This document shows positions 1-7,765 of a stretch of 21,127 nucleotides of DNA, piece by piece; the stretch's first letter is position 1, and every line of letters begins with the position of its first letter. This DNA comes from Bodo saltans (lineage: Eukaryota; Euglenozoa; Kinetoplastea; Eubodonida; Bodonidae), in assembly GCA_001460835.1 (NCBI GenBank), contig CYKH01001926.1, positions 4,312-25,438 on the forward strand, given 5' to 3'. The translations under genes were made by a program, and so were the position numbers. The notes beneath the pieces are model-generated. The model was not told the origin of the DNA, ran no database searches, and saw only the letters and a program-made list of their open reading frames with translations.

Positions 1-212
1 GCTCGAGTTGCTGCCACAGTACGGGTTGTGTGGATATCACGAAGGCCCCTCCCCCAGATTGCTCTGAGGTTCTATGTAGCGCGGAGTGTCAGCACAATAC
101 ACTGGACTGCGGTGGTGAATGCCGCTGCAACACAAAGCTTGGTGTGTGCAAGCCCTACATTCGTGCTGGGATGCCTCCAGACAGCGCGCACACATGGAAA
201 AGTTCCAACTAA
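1..212 (+). CDS. 12-Cys secreted protein, 5'-truncated by window edge
   Basis: This is the 3' part of a gene whose start lies before the window; the reading frame begins at base 3 and ends at TAA 210-212. The visible protein starts SSCCHSTGCVDITKAPPPDC, continues through LDCGGECRC, and ends GMPPD followed by HTWKSSN. It aligns along its whole visible length with the complete proteins at 1415-1783 and 9773-10138, which fixes the frame. Ten cysteines are visible; the paralogues have twelve, so two plus the signal peptide should lie upstream. Unlike the paralogues it stops soon after the conserved GMPPD...W block and lacks the basic C-terminal tail. I do not recognise a named family. By analogy with the complete copies it should be a secreted or ER-lumenal disulfide-rich protein of unknown role. 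Confidence 0.82.
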   Translation, partial: SSCCHSTGCVDITKAPPPDCSEVLCSAECQHNTLDCGGECRCNTKLGVCKPYIRAGMPPDSAHTWKSSN

Positions 213-1414
213 CAACTTTTGCTTAGTAGAAGTTGAGAGGGACACTGCACCTCTCATCCGGAAAGCGGAACCATGAACTCGTTGTTGTTGTGTGTGTTAG
301 AAACTTTTGCTTTCAGCGCAAAGTATACTTGTGTTTATGCCCCCTCTCATTTTTTGTTTGTTTTTTTATTCGTTCTTACCCACTTACCACTCGTGTCGCG
401 AGGTCTCTTTCTGCTGCGAGCAATCTGCTGAGACCTTACTTGAAAGGATCAAATTTGGGTGGACACTTATTTGGTGCTACTTAGCATGTTTCTTATCTGC
501 TCCTTTCAAAAACACTTTTTATTTTCGCTCTTTTTATCTCTGTTTTTTGTTCTTTACTCCATTTCATGCTTTTTTTTCAGAATTGCTGTTGTCCTCCGCG
601 AGAACTTGTATTTATACAGAGCCAAAAAAGTGTGTTTGACCCCAAGGGCGCTACGGATTATTATACCTGACAGAAATTGAGAATGAGACAGTTCGATGAA
701 GTGTTGTGGATGTTGTGGTTTGTGTTCCCAAAAACAAGAACAGCGAGATGAAAAATGCCCTGATGAGTCTGTTTTCATCATCCCACACCGCTGAAACGTA
801 TTCAAAACGTTCCTTTGGTAAGACGAAAAGGATTTCTTGTGTCCGGCGCCGGCGTTTTAGTTTTGTGAAAGTGTATGTGACCAACAGTTAGTGCAACCAA
901 ATATGTACAACAAACGACAAGCACAAAAAGATGAGAAGCACCTGTTTGACAGATAGCAATATTTCATGAGTTGTTATTTTACTGTGAGTCTTTGCTCGCC
1001 CCCCCTTAGCTCCGTGTGATCTTATTTTTACTTTTGAAACCACTTTTTATGCCGCTTGTGTGTGTGTGTTGGTTGAACCAAACCTGTTTGGTGTACTTTC
1101 TTTCCTTCTTGGCGGCTCCCACACCTTTTTTCACTCCGCTTGCTGCGCTTTGTTTCTCCCATTCTTTTTTTTTTTTTTTGTCCGTTGGAGCCGAATCGCA
1201 TTCATTCTCCCCCGAGGAATGTGAGCTTGTCCCTCGTCGTTGTTGTATTTGTAAATTTATCCCTCTTTTTCTTATTTTGGCAGCGCAAGAACAAAACTTG
1301 GAGTGCAAGAGCACTTGCTTGAATTTCATTACTGTTTGTAAGATCATGTATTTATTTGCGTTGAAATCTATCTTGTAAACGAAACAAAGTGAGGTCAATT
1401 GTTTTTCGATAGCC
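213..1414. other. Intergenic region, T-rich, no convincing gene
   Basis: These 1.2 kb separate two 12-Cys genes. They are rich in T and CT runs, including a T15 at 1165-1179. Several pyrimidine tracts are followed by AG, notably at 571-580 and 1259-1283; the second is the likelier acceptor for the downstream gene. Open frames here are short, T-rich and mostly start at non-ATG codons. One ATG-started frame at 748-891 would encode a basic peptide of 47 residues, for which I see no domain or homology. Most of the stretch is probably 3' UTR, spacer and 5' UTR. Confidence 0.7.
1259..1283 (+). promoter_or_regulatory. Candidate trans-splice acceptor for the 1415 gene
   Basis: A CT-rich tract (CCCTCTTTTTCTTATTTTGG at 1261-1280) is followed directly by CAG at 1281-1283. 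The resulting 5' UTR would be 131 nt, with the gene's ATG at 1415. The role is inferred from kinetoplastid-like organisation; no transcript data are available. Confidence 0.5.
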
Positions 1415-1783
1415 ATGCGAATTAGCCTAGCAGCGTTTTTCACAATACTTCTCGCCTTCATTGCACCGCTTGCGCTTGTAGACGCGTGCACCCGCGATGA
1501 ACACTGTGTGCCCTCCAGCTGCTGCCACGCCACTGCCTGCGTAGATACGACGAAAGTCCCAGCGCCCAACTGCACGGAGGTCATGTGCACCGGTGGGTGC
1601 CACATGGAGTCCCTAGATTGTGGTGGTGAATGCCGCTGTAGCAAAAGTCAAGTCTGCAGCCCGTACATTCGTACCGGCATGCCTCCTGACTCATCCCCGC
1701 AGCATCAATGGGTGGACCTGAGCAACCAGCCACCTGCTGCGCCACAAAAAATCATACGGTACGTGAAGCGACTTCGCAAATAA
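1415..1783 (+). CDS. 12-Cys secreted protein (complete copy)
   Basis: The 122-aa product starts with a clear signal peptide: MR, then a hydrophobic stretch of about 20 residues ending LALVDA. The mature part starts at the first Cys. It carries twelve cysteines in the order C-x6-C-x4-CC-x4-C-x10-C-x4-C-x3-C-x6-C-x4-C-x-C-x5-C, with the landmarks PSSCCH, CVDTTK, LDCGGECRC and R-T-GMPPD. Twelve cysteines suggest six disulfides in the ER or outside the cell. NCT at the sixth Cys is an N-glycosylation sequon. After GMPPD comes a Pro/Gln-rich linker and a basic tail ending IIRYVKRLRK. The ATG at 1415 is the one that gives the signal peptide. The paralogue at 9773-10138 has the same layout. I do not recognise the family, and its function is unknown. 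Confidence 0.9.
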   Translation: MRISLAAFFTILLAFIAPLALVDACTRDEHCVPSSCCHATACVDTTKVPAPNCTEVMCTGGCHMESLDCGGECRCSKSQVCSPYIRTGMPPDSSPQHQWVDLSNQPPAAPQKIIRYVKRLRK

Positions 1784-2325
1784 TAAGGAAAAAAGAAACA
1801 AAGAGTCGCCCCTCCCCCTCAGCGTCAAGAATATACCTCCAATTTGTGTCGACGATAACCAAATGCTCTAGTGACCAGTCATGCCTTTCTCGCATGTTGT
1901 TGTTCTGTTTTCCCCGTTGTGCGCTTGTGTTTTTTTTTTTTTTTTTCTACTGTTGGCAGTTTATACCACAAAAAGTGACTACATGTTTATCTCTGTGTTG
2001 TGCGTTCACGCGTGTGTGCTACGTTTCGTTCGCTTCTTCCAGCCACCACCTTTTATCCCTCTGCCTTTTTCTCGGCTGACAACGACATGCGACACGCATC
2101 GTCTCAATTGATCGCCTTGTTTTTTGTACGCTACTCCTCCCACAACTCTTTTTTTTTTTTGGTTGCCGATGAGCATATTGCAATAACAATCAACGATGCA
2201 AACAGAAGAAATCGCGCTAGAGAATTGTTGTTGGGTTTTTTTTTTTTTTTTTGTCTTCTTGATTGAGTCATGTTCACTGATGTTTGGAGCGTCTAAGATA
2301 GATTCTTATCCAGTTTCAGCAGCAC
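1784..2325. other. Intergenic region with poly-T tracts
   Basis: This 542-bp spacer has three long T runs: T17 at 1930-1946, T12 at 2149-2160 and T17 at 2236-2252. The first leads to an AG at 1958-1959 and the last to an AG at 2266-2267. Frames through it translate to Phe/Leu-rich sequence without domains. It reads as UTR and spacer with splicing and polyadenylation signals; I see no gene. Confidence 0.7.
2236..2267 (+). promoter_or_regulatory. Candidate trans-splice acceptor for the 2326 gene
   Basis: A T17 run followed by GTCTTCTT leads to the first downstream AG at 2266-2267, giving a 5' UTR of about 58 nt before ATG 2326. Later AGs at 2288, 2312 and 2318 are alternatives. The role is inferred from position and composition only. 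Confidence 0.45.
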
Positions 2326-2886
2326 ATGTCTCTCAATACTCGCATGTGTCAATATGCAGTGCTTACGCTGATGTCCATGGTCATAGTGACAACTCATGCT
2401 CAGGATATTATCGGCGCAACTCTTGAGGTGTGCCTTAGCTGCCGCGTTAAGGACCTTCCTGAGATTTCTCACTTTACAAGCGAAGTCCTTCCGCTGTACC
2501 CCGCGGTAACGCTTGAAGACGTTATTGGCTCAGAGCCAGTCCTCCGTTACCTTGACGCCTATGGAGTCCCAGTAAAATCTGTTTTGGTTGCAGGTTTGTC
2601 GTCCGACGCAATTATCGAACATCTTGCGGAGAATGGCATTTTTATGTGGACGCCACAAGCAGAGTATCTTCCTCTTCCCATCGAAGCCATCGACAACTGC
2701 ATCGCATGGCGACAAACCAACGGATGCAGTGGGGAGTCCGGATTGCGGGAGCCTCGGTTGGATGAGAAGTGTGATGTCCGCATTACATTTGATCGATCTG
2801 GGTATTGTGAATGCGCTCACGGAAAGCGCGTCGTGTTGGATTGTGATCATGATGAGGGCAATTGTTTGCAATACTGCTCCGCATAA
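2326..2886 (+). CDS. SelM/Sep15-like thioredoxin-fold protein with C-terminal 8-Cys domain (copy A)
   Basis: The 186-aa product is predicted to be secretory. The signal peptide ends near TTHA (residue 25); ATG at codon 7 (2344) is an alternative start that keeps it. Residues 32-110 match the Sep15/SelM thioredoxin-like fold as I know it: a beta strand ending in the redox motif CLSC (36-39), a helix, LPLYPAV, then the G-x-x-P-V-L strand at about residues 69-72 and a final helix ending LAENGIF. Both redox positions are Cys (TGC codons), with no selenocysteine TGA. Residues 125-184 form an 8-Cys domain with CIAWRQTNGC (125-134), SGYCEC and a closing C-x6-C-x3-C. The C-terminus is YCSA, with no ER-retention-like signal. 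It is a tandem paralogue of the gene at 3203. A role as an ER thiol-disulfide oxidoreductase or folding factor is inferred; the homology is moderately sure. Confidence 0.8.
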   Translation: MSLNTRMCQYAVLTLMSMVIVTTHAQDIIGATLEVCLSCRVKDLPEISHFTSEVLPLYPAVTLEDVIGSEPVLRYLDAYGVPVKSVLVAGLSSDAIIEHLAENGIFMWTPQAEYLPLPIEAIDNCIAWRQTNGCSGESGLREPRLDEKCDVRITFDRSGYCECAHGKRVVLDCDHDEGNCLQYCSA

Positions 2887-3202
2887 GAGAGCAGCAAAAG
2901 TAACGACTACCACCTTCACACGTTGTTATTGTCGTTCGTTGCACTCTGTGTTCTCCATCAACACCACTCACAAGCATTGTGCGCCGCACACACGTTGCAT
3001 TCATATTTATTGTGAGTGTCATTATCACCCAGAGGCAGCACTTTACCCTATGGTACAGGCCCTCGTGTTTTTTCAGGGGCGTGCAATATTGTTGTATGTT
3101 CTTCTCATTGATGTCGTACACTAAAACCACAAAAGCGCATGCCGCTTCGAAAGATCTCCCAATTGCTTCAGTTACCAAAGTAGTGAAGAAGAAAAAAGCA
3201 TT
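2887..3202. other. Short intergenic spacer between the SelM-like paralogues
   Basis: This 316-bp spacer has no supported gene. It holds GTTTTTTCAG at 3067-3076, a good splice-acceptor candidate, and a second candidate TTGCTTCAG ending at 3171. The remainder looks like 3' UTR of the upstream gene. Confidence 0.65.
3066..3076 (+). promoter_or_regulatory. Candidate trans-splice acceptor for the 3203 gene
   Basis: TGTTTTTTCAG ends at AG 3075-3076, leaving a 5' UTR of 126 nt. The AG at 3170-3171, after TTGCTTC, would leave 31 nt and cannot be excluded. Confidence 0.45.
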
Positions 3203-3916
3203 ATGTTTCTGCTTCGAGTGATTACCCTCGCCGTTATTGCAGTTGCCCTTGTTGCTGGAGCGCAGCCAACCTCGTCAGATCCCAGAGACGCTGGGCCGAT
3301 CGTGGGAGCACGTGTCAAGACATGCAGTGGCTGCCGCCTCAACTCTCTAACGGAAGTGCGGCGCTTCATCAAAGACGAGATGCGCCGCTACCCCGCCATC
3401 GACTTGCAGTACATTGGGGGCCACGATCCTATTATCGAATTTGTCAATCGCTACAATCGTGTCGTGCTGCGTGAAGAGATGTCTCCCTACAGCATCCGAG
3501 AGCTTCATACCCTCGTACAGAATCATGGGATTCACACCTACACGCCAAAGCCGAGCTTTGACCCCTTCCCATTCAGCCCTGTCGGTGTTTGCAACGCTTG
3601 GAGGCAGACAGGTGGCTGCGATCCGAATGGTCCGAGGGAGACGACGGCGGATGAGAGCTGCCTTGACGATATTGATGTTGGACGCAGTGGATACTGCGAT
3701 TGTGCGGAAGGAGTGCGCCACGGGTTTGCATGCGATCACGTCCCCTTCACGTGCAAAGCAGTCTGCGAGGACCCTTCCATCGTGACGGTGAAGCCCATGG
3801 TGCAAGAACCCTCCCCTGTCACTGCAGAGGACCTTGAAGTTCTGCCAACTGATGACGATCAGCAAGAACGCAAACAACAAGAACAACAGCAACAGCAGCA
3901 CTCGGAGGAGCTGTAG
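3203..3916 (+). CDS. SelM-like thioredoxin-fold protein with C-terminal 8-Cys domain (copy B)
   Basis: The 237-aa product has a strong signal peptide (MFLLRVITLAVIAVALVAGA). Residues 36-115 resemble selenoprotein M: the strand ARVKTC, the redox motif CSGC (41-44) where SelM has Cys-x-x-Sec, a helix RLNSLTEVRRF, a YPAIDLQYIGG-x-DP strand, then an ELHTLVQNHGI helix. The redox residues use TGC codons, so this is a Cys form. After a Pro/Phe-rich linker, residues 130-188 form an 8-Cys domain (Cys 130, 139, 153, 165, 167, 177, 184, 188) with CNAWRQTGGC, GPRE, SGYCDC and CDHVPFTC. The tail is acidic and Gln-rich and ends HSEEL, which could be a weak KDEL-like ER-retention signal. Family knowledge places SelM in the ER lumen as a thiol-redox protein; that role here is inference. 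The SelM-like call is fairly confident. The 8-Cys module is one I believe recurs in protist secretory proteins, but I cannot name it. Confidence 0.85.
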   Translation: MFLLRVITLAVIAVALVAGAQPTSSDPRDAGPIVGARVKTCSGCRLNSLTEVRRFIKDEMRRYPAIDLQYIGGHDPIIEFVNRYNRVVLREEMSPYSIRELHTLVQNHGIHTYTPKPSFDPFPFSPVGVCNAWRQTGGCDPNGPRETTADESCLDDIDVGRSGYCDCAEGVRHGFACDHVPFTCKAVCEDPSIVTVKPMVQEPSPVTAEDLEVLPTDDDQQERKQQEQQQQQHSEEL

Positions 3917-4027
3917 AAGGCACATTCACGCATATGTGTTGATTGTCTTATCATGACGAGCATCTTCTGAGTTTCGTTTCCATTTCCATCACGGCATTTT
4001 CACGGCTCCGTGGTGTCTACGTGCATT

Positions 4028-4080
4028 GTTTATTTTCATTTTATTTATTCGCTCTTAATTTTTCACCCCTGACAAATAAG
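4028..4080 (+). promoter_or_regulatory. Candidate splice-acceptor region for the 4156 gene
   Basis: A T-rich tract containing TTTATTTTCATTTTATTTATTCGC, split by CTTAATTTTTCACCCC, leads to AG at 4079-4080. This would give a 5' UTR of 75 nt and supports ATG 4156 as the start instead of any upstream non-ATG codon in the same frame. Confidence 0.4.
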
Positions 4081-4155
4081 TACAAAGTTTCGGAAGAACA
4101 CCACGAAAGTTTGTGTTGCACACACCAACTATTCGTCAATTACAGAATAGGTACT

Positions 4156-7100
4156 ATGCCAGCAGTCACCGGCATCGACAAGTCCTGCTCCATCCGTCCA
4201 CCTAGGTGTGCGACAGGCCCTCGGGTCGTCACGACGTCGCGCCGAGCTGTAGCGTTTGACCGATCTCAGGTGGAAACGGGTGCCTTCCAAATCAACTTCA
4301 ACATGGTTCACTGCATGGAGGGCAGCGAGACCGTCAGAGTGCATCCACTGATGCGAGATGAGTCCGGGACGTCAGAAGGAGCAGAAGGTCAAACCTCCTC
4401 GTCCACTTTCTCGCCTGAGAAGAAGGCTGCGCCGCCGAAAGGGCCGTATGCACAGCAACCCTCTCCTGGAGGGAGACGAACCTCCACAAGAAGTAAGGAC
4501 AACAAGTCCCCAAAGAAGAAGCCAGCCAAGCAATCATCTCTAGGAGCAGGAGGAGCGGAAGGGCAGGGCAATTCCTTCTCATCCATTACGCCCTCATCGT
4601 CCACCAACGTGACAGACCACGAGCAAATTCCATTTGCCGTGAAAACACAGCTGGAGGTGTGGCTCGCTGCGTTTAAAGAAGAAGCCTCGCACCACCGAAG
4701 TAAAACGATTTGCTACGAAACGCTACTCACACGCGTCCGGGAAATTTCTGTGGACGAAGAGCAACCGACGCTCTTTTCCCTCGTGACGGCGTTGATTCTC
4801 TTGACGCAGTTTGTCCCACTTCTGGGGCCGTACGGCGACTTGATGCAAGGCACCATTGCTGAAATCGCATCGGCAGTGTACCTCTTGCCTTCCAAAGGAG
4901 TTGGCTTTACAGTGGCGCTCGACGCCTACGCGAAGAAAGCCTTCTTTGATGCCTACCGTGAAGTCAAGCAGCTCTTCGACATGCACCAAGCCCGTGCGAA
5001 GAGGTACAAGAGTCTGCAGCGACTTGAGGCGAATGTGCTTCAAGGATCGGTGGACCGCTGGAGCTGGCAGTGCTTGAACATGGCGTTTCGTGGGTGGAGA
5101 ACCGTGATTCGGTTCAAACGCAAGCAGACAGAACGCTCTGCAGGATATTTTAATCGCTGGCAGCTGCGTACGTTCGTTCCCCGTTCCATTCGTGGGTGGG
5201 CGAGAATCGCGAAGGTTCGCCTTCTGTTGGCCGTGGAGCTTGATGACGGCGAAGACGGGCAGAACAGCCAGCTCAAACAATTGTACTCTCTGCAGCAACG
5301 CTACAAAGCCCAACGCATCGTTGCCGAAGGGGAACTCGAGCGACTTACATTGACGGAGAAGAAGAACGCTCTGCATCTGACGTCGCTGCGAACACGCGAC
5401 ATCGAAGTCTCCGACTTTGTTCGCGAATCTTATGAAGGGCGTGCTGTGGTCGCCCATCACTGGGCCCAGGTGATGCATTTACTCTTCGGAGATGTGCATG
5501 ATCTTGCTGCGGCCCACGCTGCCGCCTCTGCCACAACGCCCCAACACCAAAGTTTCAAAGCAGCACTGGAGGATATGTTTCTTTCCATCTCCTCAGTCAA
5601 TCCCAACGAACGACGGAGGTCGACAGCCGTAGCACTACTTGGCAATTCTGCACAAGGAGGGGAGGGCGGTGGCGCATCACCAGCAGCGCCTCCGTCAAGA
5701 CACGCGTCGATGGTTGGTGGAACTGCCGCTCGTCGTATGTCAGTGAATTTATCCGATAATGCCGCTTCGCTCAAGAAGCGTGCCAACACCAGAAGTCATC
5801 GGCTCAACATGCAGCAGCTGATATCTGTCATTCTTAAATTTGCACCGCATCTTCGGGACTGCGTCCCTCGCGTCTCGGTACCGATTGCAACTTCGTCAGC
5901 AAGTAACCGTGTTGGGCAACAACGTGATTCAATCAGCTCCCCAGGGTTCACTAGCTCGGGACTTACTGCTTCTTCCTCGACGGCAGGAGCCACCAGAGAA
6001 GATAACGCGGAATTGGTCGTGTTGCTGCTGAGCAGAATGTTCGGCCTTCTTGGCGCCGCGTCACCGCAGTTCCCCATCCGCATTACGGACCTCATCCAAC
6101 ATGATCAAGGCACACTTAAGTCTACCATTCAGGAAGTCTGGTGGGCCTTGTGCGGAGGCCACTGCTCCCTGTTCCTCACGGAGACTTGTCTTGGACCCCC
6201 AAAGGCCCTTTCACTGCCGCATTATCATCATCAGCAGCATCAGCACGGGCATCACCATCATCGACGCTTGTCCTCGTCGACGACACCTCCGCATCAGTCA
6301 CCCGCGGCTCGATCCATCGCGTCGCCAGTTCCAGGGGCGAATCATTCCATAGGAAGCAGCGGAACGGCAACCTCTGTTGAGTCCTCATTTACTGCAGTGC
6401 CTGCACATTACGGCCATCATCACTACAACACTCAAACACCGCCGCTGCAACACTTGCTTGACAAATCCACAACCGCACCGATGTTGGTGTACGAACAGCG
6501 GCATCCTTTCGAATCTGCTGTATTGTTTCCCGCCCATCGGCCTCAAGGGGAGGACGGGGTGGAGGCGGCGTGGATGGTGCTGGACACTCAGCGTGGCATG
6601 GATCTGTTAGAGCCTCTTCAGGAGCTGCGGAAGGTCTCCGATGAAAACTGGGTGCGGATTTCACAGCAAGGAGATGCTCGAGGCGTTCATCAGCTAGCAC
6701 AAGAACTGATGGCAGCCTTTTCTCTGTTCTTCGAGCAGAGGCCCCCTCCAGGGATGGTGCAAACGACCATCTCGTCCTTTGTGAGGCCTCGAGATAAGAA
6801 GCGCATTGCAGCCGCCTTCCCTGCGCCGCACATCATCCATAACACCATGGACTTGGTCGAGTACGTCCAAGAGGTGGCCGGGATTACCGGGTTTGCCATG
6901 AAGTCCGTGCTCACATGGACGCTCTCCAGTTTAGACCTCAGCCCAATGGAGCGATTGTTCGTGGCGGCGTCGAACGAAGAAGTCATCTCAGCGGTGCATA
7001 TGAATCGTGATGCCATGAAGTCGCTCATGCGGCAGTGCAGCAGCATGGTGACGATCCCAAGCGCCAGCGCGAACGGCGCATCGTCATCGTCTTCTGTGTT

Positions 7101-7566
7101 GCCTTTTTCTGAGTCCAGCCGGACGCGACTGCAGCAACGAGGAGGAGGAGCTCCAGTGGCAGTAAAGAAGTTGCTCGTGCAGCGCGAGAAGTTTATCGCC
7201 GCAATGATGTCTAAGATGTCTGCCGCCACGCTGATCAGCAAAGAGCAGCTCGACGAAGCGTTTACGTTGACGCTCCAAATTCGTCATGGGACGTATGAAC
7301 AGACAGGAAATACTGCTGCTGCTGGTGGTGGCCTGCGACTGCCACCCATAGCCAATCCCGCTCACTCTGCCGCGACTGGCGCTCCGCTAGTCGCCTTCGA
7401 CAATAGCAGCGCCACAACAACAGTGTCCGAGGAAGAACTCATTCACACGGACGAACAGGGCTTCACCGTTCTTTTGTTGTTCTGCGCGCACTTCCTCGAC
7501 CCTGATCCGTTTCTTCCGAGCGCAGCAAAGATTGGAAAGTTTTTGGAGTGGGTTTCGAAACAATAA
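4156..7566 (+). CDS. Large hypothetical protein with Trp-spaced repeat segment and His-rich region
   Basis: The 1136-aa product is one I do not recognise. The frame is open upstream to about 3943, but 4156 is the first in-frame ATG (MPAVTGIDKS); the upstream part translates to Phe/Leu-rich UTR-like sequence. Residues 60-150 are low complexity, with Ser, Lys and Pro. Residues 156-300 look helical and folded. Residues 300-353 contain regularly spaced Trp motifs (RWSWQ, FRGWRTV, YFNRWQL, IRGWARI) that recall Sfi1-type or related centrin-binding helical repeats; this is suggestive only. A coiled-coil-like segment follows at 370-430. Several Ser/Gly/Ala-rich linkers come next, then a His/Gln-rich run at about 687-702. 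The C-terminal third looks folded again (for example RHPFESAVLFP and LLLFCAHFLDPDPF). No signal peptide or membrane span is seen. A cytoskeletal or flagellar role is possible but not shown. Confidence 0.85.
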   Translation: MPAVTGIDKSCSIRPPRCATGPRVVTTSRRAVAFDRSQVETGAFQINFNMVHCMEGSETVRVHPLMRDESGTSEGAEGQTSSSTFSPEKKAAPPKGPYAQQPSPGGRRTSTRSKDNKSPKKKPAKQSSLGAGGAEGQGNSFSSITPSSSTNVTDHEQIPFAVKTQLEVWLAAFKEEASHHRSKTICYETLLTRVREISVDEEQPTLFSLVTALILLTQFVPLLGPYGDLMQGTIAEIASAVYLLPSKGVGFTVALDAYAKKAFFDAYREVKQLFDMHQARAKRYKSLQRLEANVLQGSVDRWSWQCLNMAFRGWRTVIRFKRKQTERSAGYFNRWQLRTFVPRSIRGWARIAKVRLLLAVELDDGEDGQNSQLKQLYSLQQRYKAQRIVAEGELERLTLTEKKNALHLTSLRTRDIEVSDFVRESYEGRAVVAHHWAQVMHLLFGDVHDLAAAHAAASATTPQHQSFKAALEDMFLSISSVNPNERRRSTAVALLGNSAQGGEGGGASPAAPPSRHASMVGGTAARRMSVNLSDNAASLKKRANTRSHRLNMQQLISVILKFAPHLRDCVPRVSVPIATSSASNRVGQQRDSISSPGFTSSGLTASSSTAGATREDNAELVVLLLSRMFGLLGAASPQFPIRITDLIQHDQGTLKSTIQEVWWALCGGHCSLFLTETCLGPPKALSLPHYHHQQHQHGHHHHRRLSSSTTPPHQSPAARSIASPVPGANHSIGSSGTATSVESSFTAVPAHYGHHHYNTQTPPLQHLLDKSTTAPMLVYEQRHPFESAVLFPAHRPQGEDGVEAAWMVLDTQRGMDLLEPLQELRKVSDENWVRISQQGDARGVHQLAQELMAAFSLFFEQRPPPGMVQTTISSFVRPRDKKRIAAAFPAPHIIHNTMDLVEYVQEVAGITGFAMKSVLTWTLSSLDLSPMERLFVAASNEEVISAVHMNRDAMKSLMRQCSSMVTIPSASANGASSSSSVLPFSESSRTRLQQRGGGAPVAVKKLLVQREKFIAAMMSKMSAATLISKEQLDEAFTLTLQIRHGTYEQTGNTAAAGGGLRLPPIANPAHSAATGAPLVAFDNSSATTTVSEEELIHTDEQGFTVLLLFCAHFLDPDPFLPSAAKIGKFLEWVSKQ

Positions 7567-7706
7567 ACGATGAACGTCCAACGTGCGTAGTGTGTATGTA
7601 GTGTTGAAAATAAAAGTGTACAACCATCATTTCATTTTAGTTTTTTACTTCGATGTCGTTGCGGAGCGTGTAGAATTTGTTACGTTGTTGCGATCTCTAT
7701 GCACGT

Positions 7707-7755
7707 GCTTCTTGTTTTTTTTCGCTTTGCTACCGCTGCCCTGTCCACACATCAG
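7707..7755 (+). promoter_or_regulatory. Candidate trans-splice acceptor for the 7766 gene
   Basis: A long pyrimidine-rich tract (CTTCTTGTTTTTTTTCGCTT, 7708-7727, then CT-rich sequence) ends at CAG 7753-7755. The first in-frame ATG follows ten bases later at 7766. This would be a very short leader, and it argues against translation of the open frame upstream. Confidence 0.5.
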
Positions 7756-7765
7756 TTTGTTTGAG

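Noticed and set aside
213-276. Possible frameshift that would give the first 12-Cys copy a longer tail
   Set aside because: A shifted frame contains PLIRK, faintly like the tails of the paralogues, but the resemblance is too short to separate from chance, and the existing stop is clean.
307-639. 110-aa hydrophobic + strand frame
   Set aside because: It begins at TTG, is Phe/Leu/Cys-rich owing to T-rich DNA, crosses a splice-acceptor-like CAG at 580, and has no domain.
1006-1644. 212-aa open frame on the minus strand
   Set aside because: It lies antisense to the 12-Cys gene and its upstream leader. Its sequence is the complement of poly-T (Lys-rich) and of the Cys-rich gene, with no domain of its own.
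2431-2442. Selenocysteine recoding at the CxxC site of the SelM-like proteins
   Set aside because: The codons at both redox sites are TGC, with no in-frame TGA, so no SECIS-dependent reading is needed.
3943-4155. N-terminal extension of the 1136-aa protein
   Set aside because: The frame is open but begins at a non-ATG codon, and the translation is UTR-like. The first ATG is 4156, after a pyrimidine tract and AG.
4723-5478. 251-aa minus-strand frame
   Set aside because: It lies inside the 1136-aa orphan. The + frame is far longer and has consistent codon composition.
7583-7765. N-terminal extension of the Seh1-like protein, which would add a hydrophobic stretch
   Set aside because: It starts at GTG and contains the pyrimidine tract itself; a WD40 nucleoporin has no need of a signal sequence.
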